In this document: piece by piece, positions 35,862 to 44,400 of the stretch | How the letters are laid out: each line of letters begins with the position of its first letter | Position numbering within the stretch: position 1 is the stretch's first letter | NCBI RefSeq assembly: GCF_042686025.1 | Contig: NZ_JBHUOZ010000001.1 | Span: 1-64,000, forward strand | Length of the DNA: 64,000 nucleotides | Reading direction: 5' to 3' | Origin: Terrimonas rubra | GTDB taxonomy: Bacteria > Bacteroidota > Bacteroidia > Chitinophagales > Chitinophagaceae | Position numbers and translations under genes: made by a program | The notes under the pieces: generated by a model | Told to the model about the DNA's origin: nothing | Databases searched by the model: none | What the model saw: only the letters and a program-made list of their open reading frames with translations

Positions 35862-37391
35862 TTAAGCCAGCAAACCTAAGGTATGCTGCATTCTGTTAAT
35901 CGTTTCGGCTTTACCTATTATTTGGGCAATATCAAAAACATGCGGACCAAATTTACCACCCACTAACATAATACGCAGGGGTAACATCACATCACCGGGT
36001 TTTAACTGGTTAGCCGCGGCCATTTCTTTAAAGCCCTGCTCCAGTTGTGCTGCATCCCAGTGATCAGCCAGTTCAAACTGCCGGATCACTTCTGCAAAAA
36101 ACAATTGTTTAGCTTCGGACCATTTGGGCTGAATGGAAGCAATATCTATCTCCTTCGGTTGCTGGAAAAAGAAACCTGCCTGTTGTACAAAATCTGTCAG
36201 TAATACACAGCGGTCTTTTACCGCGTCAATCACCTGTTGTGCCACCGCATCATCCACAACAATAATATGGTTATCGGCCAGGATATTTTTCACAGCTGGT
36301 AATAAGGTTGCCGCATCGGTACGTTTGATCCATTCGGCATTAAACCATTTGGCTTTTTCATAATCAAACTTAGCGCCGCCGCTATGCACCCTTTCCATAG
36401 AAAAAGCATTGATCAGCTCTTCCTTTGAAAACAGTTCCTGTTCGGTGCCGTCATTCCAGCCCAGTAAGGCCAGCAGGTTAATAAACGCTTCCGGCAAAAA
36501 TCCTTTCTCAAAAAAACCTTCTGTCAATTCATTGGTTTTGGGATCGGTCCAGTTCATGGCAAATACCGGGAAGCCGTATTTGGCGCCATCACGTTTACTC
36601 AGTTTACCGTTAGGTCCCAATATTAAAGGCAGGTGTGCCCATAAAGGCATCTGGTCCAGTCCAAAAAGATATTTCCATAATAATATATGTACCGGCGCAC
36701 TGGGCAGCCACTCTTCCCCACGGAATGCATGCGTGATCTGCATCAGGTAGTCATCTACCACCACCGCCAGGTGATAGGTAGGCATACCATCAGCCTTTAA
36801 TAATACTTTATCATCTACCAATGATGTATTAAAACTTACTTCGCCCCGGATCATGTCAGTGAAACTAACCGTTTCATCATCCGGCATTTTTATACGCACT
36901 ACATAGGGCGTACCATTATCCAGCAAAGCTTTTACTTCGGATTCTGTCAATGCCAGGGAATTGCGCATTTTTAAACGCACATTCCGGTCGTACTGCGGCG
37001 AAGGGTTTTGTTCGGTTTTATATCGGCTGCGCATTTGTTCCAGTTCTTCCGGGGTATCAAAGGCATAATAAGCATGACCATCTTTTACCAGGCTATCGGC
37101 ATAACGCTGGTAAATGCCGGCCTGTTTTCTTTCGCTCTGGCGATAAGGACCAAAAGCACCCGGGTTCAAAGGACTTTCGTCAGGTGTTAAACCTGCCCAT
37201 TCCAGGCATTTAAATATATACTCTTCTGCACCGGCCACATAACGGCTCTGGTCGGTATCCTCTATACGTAATATAAAATCGCCCTGGTGCTTTTTAGCAA
37301 ACAAATAATTGTATAAAACGGTCCTTACACCACCTAAATGTAAGCCACCCGTTGGTGAGGGTGCAAACCGTACTCTGACATTCTTACTCAT
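35862..37391 (-). CDS. gltX: Glutamate--tRNA ligase
   Basis: Class I aminoacyl-tRNA synthetase charging tRNA-Glu, cytosolic. 509 residues from the ATG at 37391 (MSKNVRVRFAPSPTG); the frame is open 9 nt further. The HIGH-type motif is GGLHLGG near residue 16, and the KMSKS-type motif is KLSKRDGA near 260. The anticodon-binding C-terminal helical domain is complete. A TAACTTTG box (37405-37398) is a likely -7 promoter element, which implies a very short leader. Confidence 0.97.
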   Translation of the reverse strand: MSKNVRVRFAPSPTGGLHLGGVRTVLYNYLFAKKHQGDFILRIEDTDQSRYVAGAEEYIFKCLEWAGLTPDESPLNPGAFGPYRQSERKQAGIYQRYADSLVKDGHAYYAFDTPEELEQMRSRYKTEQNPSPQYDRNVRLKMRNSLALTESEVKALLDNGTPYVVRIKMPDDETVSFTDMIRGEVSFNTSLVDDKVLLKADGMPTYHLAVVVDDYLMQITHAFRGEEWLPSAPVHILLWKYLFGLDQMPLWAHLPLILGPNGKLSKRDGAKYGFPVFAMNWTDPKTNELTEGFFEKGFLPEAFINLLALLGWNDGTEQELFSKEELINAFSMERVHSGGAKFDYEKAKWFNAEWIKRTDAATLLPAVKNILADNHIIVVDDAVAQQVIDAVKDRCVLLTDFVQQAGFFFQQPKEIDIASIQPKWSEAKQLFFAEVIRQFELADHWDAAQLEQGFKEMAAANQLKPGDVMLPLRIMLVGGKFGPHVFDIAQIIGKAETINRMQHTLGLLA

Positions 37392-37412
37392 AGGCGGCAA
37401 AGTTAATGTATA

Positions 37413-37510
37413 GAATGGAGAGAGGAGTATTTAGACTTTAGTATATAGATTCAAGTATACAGATCATAGTATATAGATTACAGTATATAGATTATAGTAT
37501 ACAGGTATAA
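37413..37510. repeat. Phased heptamer repeat tract (14 units)
   Basis: Ninety-eight bp of contiguous 7-nt units, mostly an alternation of gtatata/gtataca with gattata/gattaca types, so the visible period is 14. It fills the space between the divergent gltX and deacetylase promoters. Confidence 0.8.
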
Positions 37511-37550
37511 AGTAGGTATCGGCCGTTTAGCGATTGATAAAAGGACTGTT

Positions 37551-37558
37551 TATCTTTG
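37551..37558 (+). promoter_or_regulatory. -7 promoter element of the polysaccharide deacetylase gene
   Basis: TATCTTTG fits TAnnTTTG. The expected transcription start would fall within a few bases of the ATG at 37566, suggesting a nearly leaderless mRNA. Confidence 0.5.
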
Positions 37559-37565
37559 CGGGGCA

Positions 37566-38216
37566 ATGAAAAAGTATTTTATTAAAACGCCCTGGTGGTT
37601 AAAAAAAATTTACAGCCGTTATACCTGGAGTTTACCTACCTCGGAAAAAATTTTATACCTCACTTTTGATGACGGCCCCCATGCGACCGTTACACCTTTT
37701 GTACTGGATACCTTGCAGCAATACCAGGCCAAAGCCACTTTTTTTTGTATCGGGAAAAATGTAGCGGAACAACATGCTGTGTATAAACGTATACTGGAAG
37801 AAGGGCATGCAGTAGGCAACCATACCCATAATCATTATAATGGCTGGAAAACGGATGACCAGGTATACATTAATAATATACTGGAAGCAGCCAAATGGAT
37901 AGACTCCCATTTATTCCGCCCGCCTTATGGTCGCATCAGTGGTTTCCAGGCTAAAAACCTGCAGCAACTTTCGCTGAACAAAAGCACCCAAAAAACCAGT
38001 ATTATCATGTGGGATGTGTTATCCGCAGACTTTGATACTACGATCAGCGGCGAAGATTGTTTAAAGCATGTAATAGGGAAGGCGACCAAAGGTTCTATCA
38101 TTGTATTTCATGACAGTGAAAAAGCATTTCCCCGTTTGCAATATGCTTTACCCAAAACACTCGCTTATTTTAGTGAACAGGGATATAGTTTCAGGGCCAT
38201 CACCAAGGTATCGTAA
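37566..38216 (+). CDS. Polysaccharide deacetylase (NodB-like)
   Basis: 216 residues of the NodB homology fold, which removes N-acetyl groups from chitin, peptidoglycan or related glycans. Motif 1 LTFDDGPH (about 36-43) supplies the base and metal Asp, motif 2 VGNHTHNHY (about 83-91) the metal His pair, and motif 3 RPPYG is near 119. IIMWDVLSADFDT and IIVFHDSEKA complete motifs 4 and 5. There is no clear cleavable signal peptide, so location is uncertain. A strong terminator follows. Confidence 0.92.
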   Translation: MKKYFIKTPWWLKKIYSRYTWSLPTSEKILYLTFDDGPHATVTPFVLDTLQQYQAKATFFCIGKNVAEQHAVYKRILEEGHAVGNHTHNHYNGWKTDDQVYINNILEAAKWIDSHLFRPPYGRISGFQAKNLQQLSLNKSTQKTSIIMWDVLSADFDTTISGEDCLKHVIGKATKGSIIVFHDSEKAFPRLQYALPKTLAYFSEQGYSFRAITKVS

Positions 38217-38271
38217 AACTACGATAGCCAGCAAAATGCAGGACACGGATAAATACCTCTTAAAAAAAATA

Positions 38272-38301
38272 GGGCCGGGGTAGAAACCCTGGCCCGTTTT
38301 T
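38272..38301 (+). terminator. Terminator of the polysaccharide deacetylase gene
   Basis: A GC-rich stem (GGGCC-GGGGT with ACCC-TGGCCC, one bulge/mismatch) is followed by a U-run at 38297-38301. Confidence 0.7.
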
Positions 38302-38423
38302 AATCCGTACCCTATGAAAACTGTATTAAAGGTATAATAAATTTTAAATTATGCAAACAATTTTCAACTTTCTTGACAAATTTGTGTTTGCAATACATAT
38401 CACCAAACCCCTTAAAAAAGCTC

Positions 38424-39185
38424 ATGTTTATTGATACTCATGCTCATATCTACGCCAATACGTATAAAGATGACCAGGAAATGATGTTGAAAAATGCAGC
38501 AGCGAATGGTATAAATACGATACTCATGCCGGCTATAGATAGTGAAACCCACCAGGCTATGCTGGACACGGAAGCCGCCCATCCCTGGTGCCTGAGCATG
38601 ATGGGCATACATCCCTGTTCGGTGAATGAACAATTTGAGGAAGAGTTAAAGATAGCTGAGCAATATTTGGAACAACGGTCTTTTATCGCCATTGGCGAAA
38701 CCGGGCTGGACTTTTATTGGGACCTTACGCATAAGGAACAACAGTATATCGCATTCCGCCGCCAGATTGAATGGGCACTGCATTATGATGTGCCGGTGGT
38801 GATCCATTCCCGCAATGCCAATGATGAATGTATTGAAGTAGTGCGGGAGTACCAGAAAGGAAAATTAAAAGGTGTATTTCATTGTTTTTCCGGCAACCTG
38901 GAGCAGGCCAAAGCCATTACCGATATGGGCCTGTACCTGGGTATCGGCGGGGTACTGACTTTTAAGAATGGCGGGCTGGATAAATTTATTACCGACGTGG
39001 ATATGAGTTATGTAGTGCTGGAAACAGATGCCCCTTACCTGGCCCCCGTGCCCTACCGCGGCAAACGTAATGAACCCGCCTACCTTACCCATGTGGCCCA
39101 GAAGCTGGCCGACCTGCATGAGACCAGCCTGCAAAGCATTGCCCATATCACCAGTACCAACGCCAAAAAATTATTTAATTTATAA
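38424..39185 (+). CDS. TatD-family hydrolase
   Basis: Metal-dependent DNase-like TIM barrel of about 253 residues. I start it at the ATG at 38424, which gives MFIDTHAHIY and places the first metal motif (THAH) at the N-terminus as usual. Others are GETGLDFYW (Glu), VIHSRNA (His), FHCFSG (His) and LETDAPYLAP (Asp). Members act in DNA repair and quality control. The stop lies 38 nt before tRNA-Ser, the integration site of the island. Confidence 0.93.
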   Translation: MFIDTHAHIYANTYKDDQEMMLKNAAANGINTILMPAIDSETHQAMLDTEAAHPWCLSMMGIHPCSVNEQFEEELKIAEQYLEQRSFIAIGETGLDFYWDLTHKEQQYIAFRRQIEWALHYDVPVVIHSRNANDECIEVVREYQKGKLKGVFHCFSGNLEQAKAITDMGLYLGIGGVLTFKNGGLDKFITDVDMSYVVLETDAPYLAPVPYRGKRNEPAYLTHVAQKLADLHETSLQSIAHITSTNAKKLFNL

Positions 39186-39223
39186 ATTTTTGTCTGTAAA
39201 GCAGTACATTTGCTGCCCCATAC

Positions 39224-39310
39224 AGAGAGGTGTCCGAGTGGTTGAAGGAGCACGCCTGGAAAGTGTGTATACGGGAAACCGTATCGAGGGTTCGAATCCC
39301 TTCCTCTCTG
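39224..39310 (+). tRNA. tRNA-Ser(GGA), island attachment gene
   Basis: An 87-nt class II tRNA. The acceptor AGAGAGG pairs with CCTCTCT, discriminator G. The anticodon stem CACGC/GTGTG encloses loop CTGGAAA, giving anticodon GGA. It has a long variable arm (TACGGGAAACCGTA) and T-arm GAGGG-TTCGAAT-CCCTT. CCA is not encoded. Its last 16 bases and the downstream terminator are part of a 79-bp repeat found again at 58796. Confidence 0.96.
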
Positions 39311-39373
39311 CAAGTAGTAATACAAAACAAGTTAAAACGCTGCAAAATCATTGATTTGCAGCGTTTTTTCTTT
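39295..39373 (+). repeat. attL: left 79-bp direct repeat
   Basis: Identical base for base with 58796-58874. It spans the tRNA-Ser 3' end, a short linker and the tRNA terminator (stem AACGCTGCAAA with TTTGCAGCGTT, 39335-39364, then a U-run). This is the usual signature of tyrosine-recombinase integration at a tRNA 3' end. Confidence 0.93.
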
Positions 39374-39551
39374 GGGGCAGTATCAAACAAAGACAACAAT
39401 TCTTATTCCTTCAGTAACCTGTTCAGAAAGTGAGCAAACAGGTCACTGATATTTCACTGAAACCTCTTTTTTGGCAAGTAGTTCAGCAATTGAACATCTT
39501 GTTTGCTGCGGATAGTAAAAATAAATTTGTAATCTTTTAAAGTTGCCGCCG

Positions 39552-39645
39552 ATGAACAAAACATTCTGTTACTCTTCTATGTAAAGAAGGCAAAAACAAC
39601 TGCCAAGGGCACCGCTCCCATTTACCTGCGCATTAGTTTTGAGTT
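39552..39645 (+). pseudogene. Tyrosine recombinase, N-terminal remnant
   Basis: ATG at 39552 starts MNKTF. After a one-base deletion the reading frame continues as LLLFYVKKAKTTAKGTAPIYLRI, the characteristic N-terminal arm-binding start of Bacteroidota phage-type integrases. Nothing of the core-binding or catalytic (R-H-R-Y) domains follows, so about 350 residues are missing. The location directly inside attL is where the island's integrase would be expected. Confidence 0.75.
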
Positions 39646-39961
39646 TATAGCCGATGGTTTCACCGTCATACATCGCTATAGCCGTGGGCAGTTGTACCAC
39701 TACCAGCCCCGTATCTTTTGCTTCGATGATCTCGGTACCGAAAGCAGCCACAAACATTACGGCAACGAGTGCAACGTTATGACCGAGATTCTCCTGACAC
39801 GTTACGACCTTTTTATAACACGACAGCTACGCACCCACATCACCACCAACCTGTCGGCCAGCGAGCTGGAGCAATACTACGGCAACCGTCTGCGCAGCCG
39901 CCTCCGCGAAATGCTCAATCTTGTAGCCTTCGCACCCGGCGCAGCCGATAAGCGGGAATAG
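39646..39961 (+). pseudogene. DnaC/IstB-like ATPase, C-terminal remnant
   Basis: The integrase remnant runs in frame into the C-terminal part of an AAA+ helicase-loader-like ATPase. Walker B/sensor region is IFCFDDLGTES, then YGNECNVMTEILLTRYD, THITTNLSASELEQYYG and RLRSRLREM with the conserved arginines. The Walker A half is missing. This is a deletion junction between two mobile-element genes, not a functional fusion, since no in-frame start precedes the integrase part. Confidence 0.75.
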
Positions 39962-40116
39962 AAATTCGTTGCAGGAATATATCTGGCTTCAAAAAAGGAT
40001 TAAAAGTGTCACGTTATGCGGATAGCAACATCAATATTAACTAAATTTTTGATTTTCATACATTTAGGCATACGCTACAGTTAAATTATTAAGAAATGTA
40101 TTCAACCTCTTTCAAG

Positions 40117-40124
40117 TATCTTTG
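40117..40124 (+). promoter_or_regulatory. -7 promoter element that decides the start of the next gene
   Basis: TATCTTTG matches TAnnTTTG. The implied transcription start (about 40131) lies after the first in-frame ATG at 40096 and before the ATG at 40147, favouring the latter as the translation start. No clear -33 TTG is seen. Confidence 0.5.
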
Positions 40125-40146
40125 TAGTTCAAATAGTGATAAAGAT

Positions 40147-40665
40147 ATGAGGCCCACTACGGTTTTTATAAGTTATAATCCGGGCAACGATTTTGAGCAA
40201 ACGTTGGCTGTAAGATTGCATACCATCGGTGCAGTGCATGGATTCAATATGCTTATGCCGGATCGTTTTTCAGCTCCGGGGCAAATGAATAACGAAACAG
40301 CATACCGTATAAAATCATCCGATTACTTTATTCTGTTCTCTACATCTCCATTAACCAACATAGTGCAGCAGGAGATAAACACCGCCTTTGCGCAATTAAA
40401 TGATAAATCAAAAATCATCATCATTTACAACAAGGTTAAAAATTTAAAGCACAACGCAAATTGCACAGAAGTATTTATTGATGCCAGTAAAGACTCACCG
40501 CAGGTCATACTGGATAAGGTAATTCAGCAGATTCAGAAAAGCCAGGCAGGCATCAAAAACGCACCTGTAAAAAAGGGAGAAGATCCTGCAACAGTTTTAG
40601 GTGGTATTTTGCTGATTGGTTTAGGTTTATTGGCATTAGATTCACTATTTAATGGTAAAAAATAA
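40147..40665 (+). CDS. TIR-like protein with C-terminal membrane segment
   Basis: 172 residues from the promoter-supported ATG. Residues 1-110 resemble a TIR-like Rossmannoid domain: TTVFISYNPGNDFEQTLAVRL forms strand A/helix A in register (landmark VFISYN), SSDYFILFSTSP is strand C, and VQQEINTAF places a Glu where TIR NADases have theirs. A central strand reads KIIIIYN. Residues about 145-167 form one hydrophobic helix (VLGGILLIGLGLLALDSLF). A membrane-anchored TIR suggests a toxic effector or signal producer near the membrane. The PIN gene follows after 11 nt, probably as a two-gene unit. The TIR call is by pattern only. Confidence 0.65.
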   Translation: MRPTTVFISYNPGNDFEQTLAVRLHTIGAVHGFNMLMPDRFSAPGQMNNETAYRIKSSDYFILFSTSPLTNIVQQEINTAFAQLNDKSKIIIIYNKVKNLKHNANCTEVFIDASKDSPQVILDKVIQQIQKSQAGIKNAPVKKGEDPATVLGGILLIGLGLLALDSLFNGKK

Positions 40666-40676
40666 CAACCATCACC

Positions 40677-41264
40677 TTGCATCAGTCAGCAGTAATTGAT
40701 AACGCTTCGCTTGTTTACCTGAGTCATTTGCACAAACGCAAATCGTTTTTCTATTACCTGCAGAACCTGTTTCACACCATTTATTTTCCTTCGGAAATAG
40801 TTAAAGAATATGCCAGGGGTTCGGCCGCAGAGCCTCACAGGGAATGGATTTTACAGCGCTTACATCCCGAGCAGGGCTTTTACAGGCACTGCAACACCTA
40901 CGATTCCATTGTATTGATGACACTTGAAACACAAAAAGGAATTGATAAAGGAGAAGCAGAAGCATATGCGCAGCTTAAAAAAGTAAACGCACAACTGATT
41001 ATATCAGACGATAAACCCTTTATTGCTGCGCTAAAACAGCTGGATAGTACCATTAGGGTATATACCACGCTTCACCTCATTTGTTGGCTGGAGCATTTGA
41101 AATTTATTCCTGATTGGAATGCGCTCGTAAAAGAATTATGCCAGCTCCGGCCGTTTTCGTCCAAAGATTTAAGAGAAGCATACCTGCAGATTGCCGGGCA
41201 ATTAGGGTTAGACATTCCTAAAAAAACAGTCAGCTTAAAATGTAGCCTGTCTAAAATCCTATAG
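40677..41264 (+). CDS. PIN-domain-like nuclease, TTG start
   Basis: 195 residues resembling the DUF3368/VapC-like PIN fold. The first acidic residue is in VIDNASLVYLSHL (Asp8), another is in DKGEAEAYAQL (Glu), then LIISDDKPFIAAL provides the third and fourth Asp positions. These families cleave RNA, often as toxins. The start is TTG at 40677; no ATG precedes the VIDN strand after the upstream stop, so weak initiation and coupling to the TIR-like gene 11 nt upstream are likely. No separate antitoxin gene is visible, so the TIR-like partner or an outside factor would have to restrain it. Confidence 0.65.
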   Translation: MHQSAVIDNASLVYLSHLHKRKSFFYYLQNLFHTIYFPSEIVKEYARGSAAEPHREWILQRLHPEQGFYRHCNTYDSIVLMTLETQKGIDKGEAEAYAQLKKVNAQLIISDDKPFIAALKQLDSTIRVYTTLHLICWLEHLKFIPDWNALVKELCQLRPFSSKDLREAYLQIAGQLGLDIPKKTVSLKCSLSKIL

Positions 41265-41403
41265 GTCTCTTCTTCCAATTTCCCTTTTTAAATTACAGTG
41301 TGCTTCTTTGAAATAGCCTGATGTCTGGTCAGGAATTCGGGGAACCGAATAACATGCTCTACACCCCCTCAGTTAATACTGATTACCTTAGAATTGGTCA
41401 GGT

Positions 41404-41411
41404 TATTTTTG
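41404..41411 (+). promoter_or_regulatory. -7 promoter element of the SMEK/NTPase gene
   Basis: TATTTTTG fits TAnnTTTG and lies 29 nt before the ATG at 41440. No clear TTG at the expected distance. Confidence 0.4.
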
Positions 41412-41439
41412 TTATATTGCTATTTAACAAATAGAAACC

Positions 41440-44400
41440 ATGAGCGCCACTGCTTACTACGACAATATTCAAAATTACTTATTTGCCTACGCAAACCATA
41501 TAGCGCACTCAAACTCATTGGGCTTGTCAAATGGGGCTGTTCATGCAGAAAATCTATTTTGCGTACTGTTGAACAAAGCATTTGGTTGGAATCTGATAAA
41601 TGCAAATGCAGCTGATAAAAATCGGGATAGTATCGATTTAATCGACGAAGAAAGAAAACTAGCAGTTCAGGTCACTTCTAACAAAAAATATACCGATAAG
41701 ATTAAGAAAACATTATCCACATTTAGAAGCAATCCCGCAAACTCAAGTATTCAGCACCTTATCATTCTGTTCATTTCCCCAAAATGTCCAAAAAGTGTAT
41801 TGAAAGAAGTACACGATAATGAGTTCATTTACGAAGTCTATGATATCCCCAAACTGCTGAGTAAAATATATTATGAAGCACAGTTACCCGCACAGTTAAA
41901 AGAGATAAACCAAATACTGGAAGAGGCAATAGCACCGGTATTGCTTAACTCACCTAATACTGTTAGGGAACGCATTACAGCACCGCCTGCACAGGTGGTA
42001 GCTACTAACAAAAGCGGCATTTATATTGAGCGTAAAAAGCTGACCCGGGATATGTTCACATTTGCGCAGGCTGCTAACGGTCTAATCATTGGTGGCCCTG
42101 GCGCCGGCAAGAGCTTTACTATTGCAGAACTGCAAAAACTTTGTCACAAAAAGCAGATCCCCTGCTTTGTAATTAGAATCAACGAACTTATAGATGGTAC
42201 AGACGAAGAAATAAACAAAGAGTTAAGCACCGGTAGTTACTGGTTAAAAGCCCTGACCCAGACACCGTTTCAGGGCAACGATTTTAAAGGATTACTCATC
42301 TTTGATGCATTTGATACTGCTAAAGACGAACGGGCAAAAACAAGAATACTCAAGCAAATTAAAGAGGCCATACAGGAGCTTAAAGATAAATGGAATATCC
42401 TGGTAAGTGTCAGGATATTCGAAGCCGAAAAATCAACACAGCTACGCGAACTGTTTCCGAAAGAAAATGTAAACGGCCAGCTTAAATGCAGGTCTATAAC
42501 CATACCAGATTTGTCAGATGAAGAATTTGAGCTGGCTGTTAAGAAGGATAAAAAATTGTATCACGCAATACAAAAATGTACAGCCGAACTAAAAAGCTTT
42601 CTTAAAATACCTTACTTCTTAAAGTTGTTGGAAGAAATAATTACCGGTGGTAATGCCTTCAAAACAGAAAACTTGATTCACATTGAAACCGAGCAGCAGC
42701 TATTAGCAGCCTTTTGGGAGGCAAAGATAGCCACACAAACCAATAACGATATATTCCTGGACAAGCTAACCTTGGCTTTAATAACAAACGGAAGCCTGTC
42801 TTGCTCCAAAAGAGAAGTCCTTACTGAGTCCAACTCAGCCACCTTTGACAACCTTATTAGTTTAGGTATTATTGTCGAAAGCTCAGCCACAAAGCAAAAC
42901 ATCTCTTACAGTCACAACATTCTGTTGGAATATGCAGTAGCCAGATATTTGATACCGGAGAACATAAACGAGCTATTCACCTACCTTGATAAAAACGAGA
43001 AACTGCCTTTTCTGTTCCGGCAGAGCTTTATTTACTTCTATAGCAAACTATGGGACCAGGACAGAAGCTTGTTTTGGCAACATTACTTCAGCGTCCGGAA
43101 AAAAGAAACACCTTTATTCAGGTTATATCACCAAACCATACTCAACTACATCCTGGGAGGATACTATAAAAGTGAACAAGATCTTTTGCCCGTATTTAAT
43201 ACCTCCGATGCCATCGATAAAGCAAATACAATAAGGAAAATACTGGAAGGAATCAGGTTCATCAGCAAAGAGAAAACACGGCAAAAAGACATACTCTTGT
43301 TTGCCGAAATATCAAAGTCCATGCACGAAATATTCTTATGGGAATTTGGATTGCTGATAAACCAGGCCATTAAAGCTATTGCCGCCAACCCGGACAAAAT
43401 ATTGTATGCAGCAATTTCAAAAGCGGCTCTAAACTACATGGCCTTTGTGCTTGAGGCGAGAAAAACCTCATCCTATAAGTCCATGCTTGAAACAAACGGA
43501 GCTCATTGGGGAACACTCAACCTCTGTCAAATTATTGGCAGTAATAAACAGGCCGCATCCAGGCAAATAAAACAGATTCTTGAACTCCTCAAAGAGCCCG
43601 ACTTCCCTTTGAGATTCTTTTATATACTCACTGATAATTTGCAGGCAATTTTTAAAGCGAATAAAAAGCTTGGGTTGCTAATCTATGAAACCTTATATCG
43701 TCACTCAGAAAACAATGATACACAAACTATCCTGGGAGGAAGTGTCGTAATCAATTTGCGTAGTACCCGAAGGCAGGACTTTCAAATGATTCATCACAAT
43801 TTAGAGAAAAGCTATAGCGGGTTAATTCAATTAGACCCGGCATTGGCTATTCCCTTAGGCCTTAAAATTGCCAATCAATACAGCGCTCGCCGGTACTTCC
43901 GTGGAGCGCGCAAACCATTCCTTCTAAATATTGGAGGCATACAGGCAAAACTCTATCATGAATATTCCTACTTCGGATCAGACGACGATAGAGAGTTTGG
44001 CCCCATGTCTCATGTTCAACACATTTTTAAGTACCTGGAGCAACCCATTCAGGAGAAAAAACATACCGATGCCCGTAAGGTAATGAACATCGTTTTCTCC
44101 AATACCGAATCAGGAGTAATCTGGGGCATAGCAATAAAATTTCTCACCCACCATCCGGCCATTTTTAAAAAGCAGGTTATTGGACTATTACACAACCCGG
44201 CAATACTTCTGTCCGATGAAACCAACTACGAAGCGGGAGAATTAATAAGGTCTGTTTGGAGTCTCCTCACTACTACTCAAAAGCAGTCACTGGAATCTAC
44301 CATCGTAAACCTGACAACATCAAAGTTGATTAACGAACCAGAGGCTGTGGCGGATAGAATAAAAAGGTTGTTAAGTTGTATACCAACGAATCAGCTAACG

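Noticed and set aside
37413..37510. CRISPR-like array
   Set aside because: The period is 7/14 nt with no spacers of normal length, and no cas genes are present. It is a tandem heptamer tract.
39692..39961. Intact small ATPase gene
   Set aside because: It has Walker B and C-terminal motifs but no Walker A, and the frame begins in an integrase remnant; it is a gene fragment.
40096..40146. N-terminal extension of the TIR-like protein
   Set aside because: A TATCTTTG promoter box lies inside it and the TIR-like fold begins right after the ATG at 40147.
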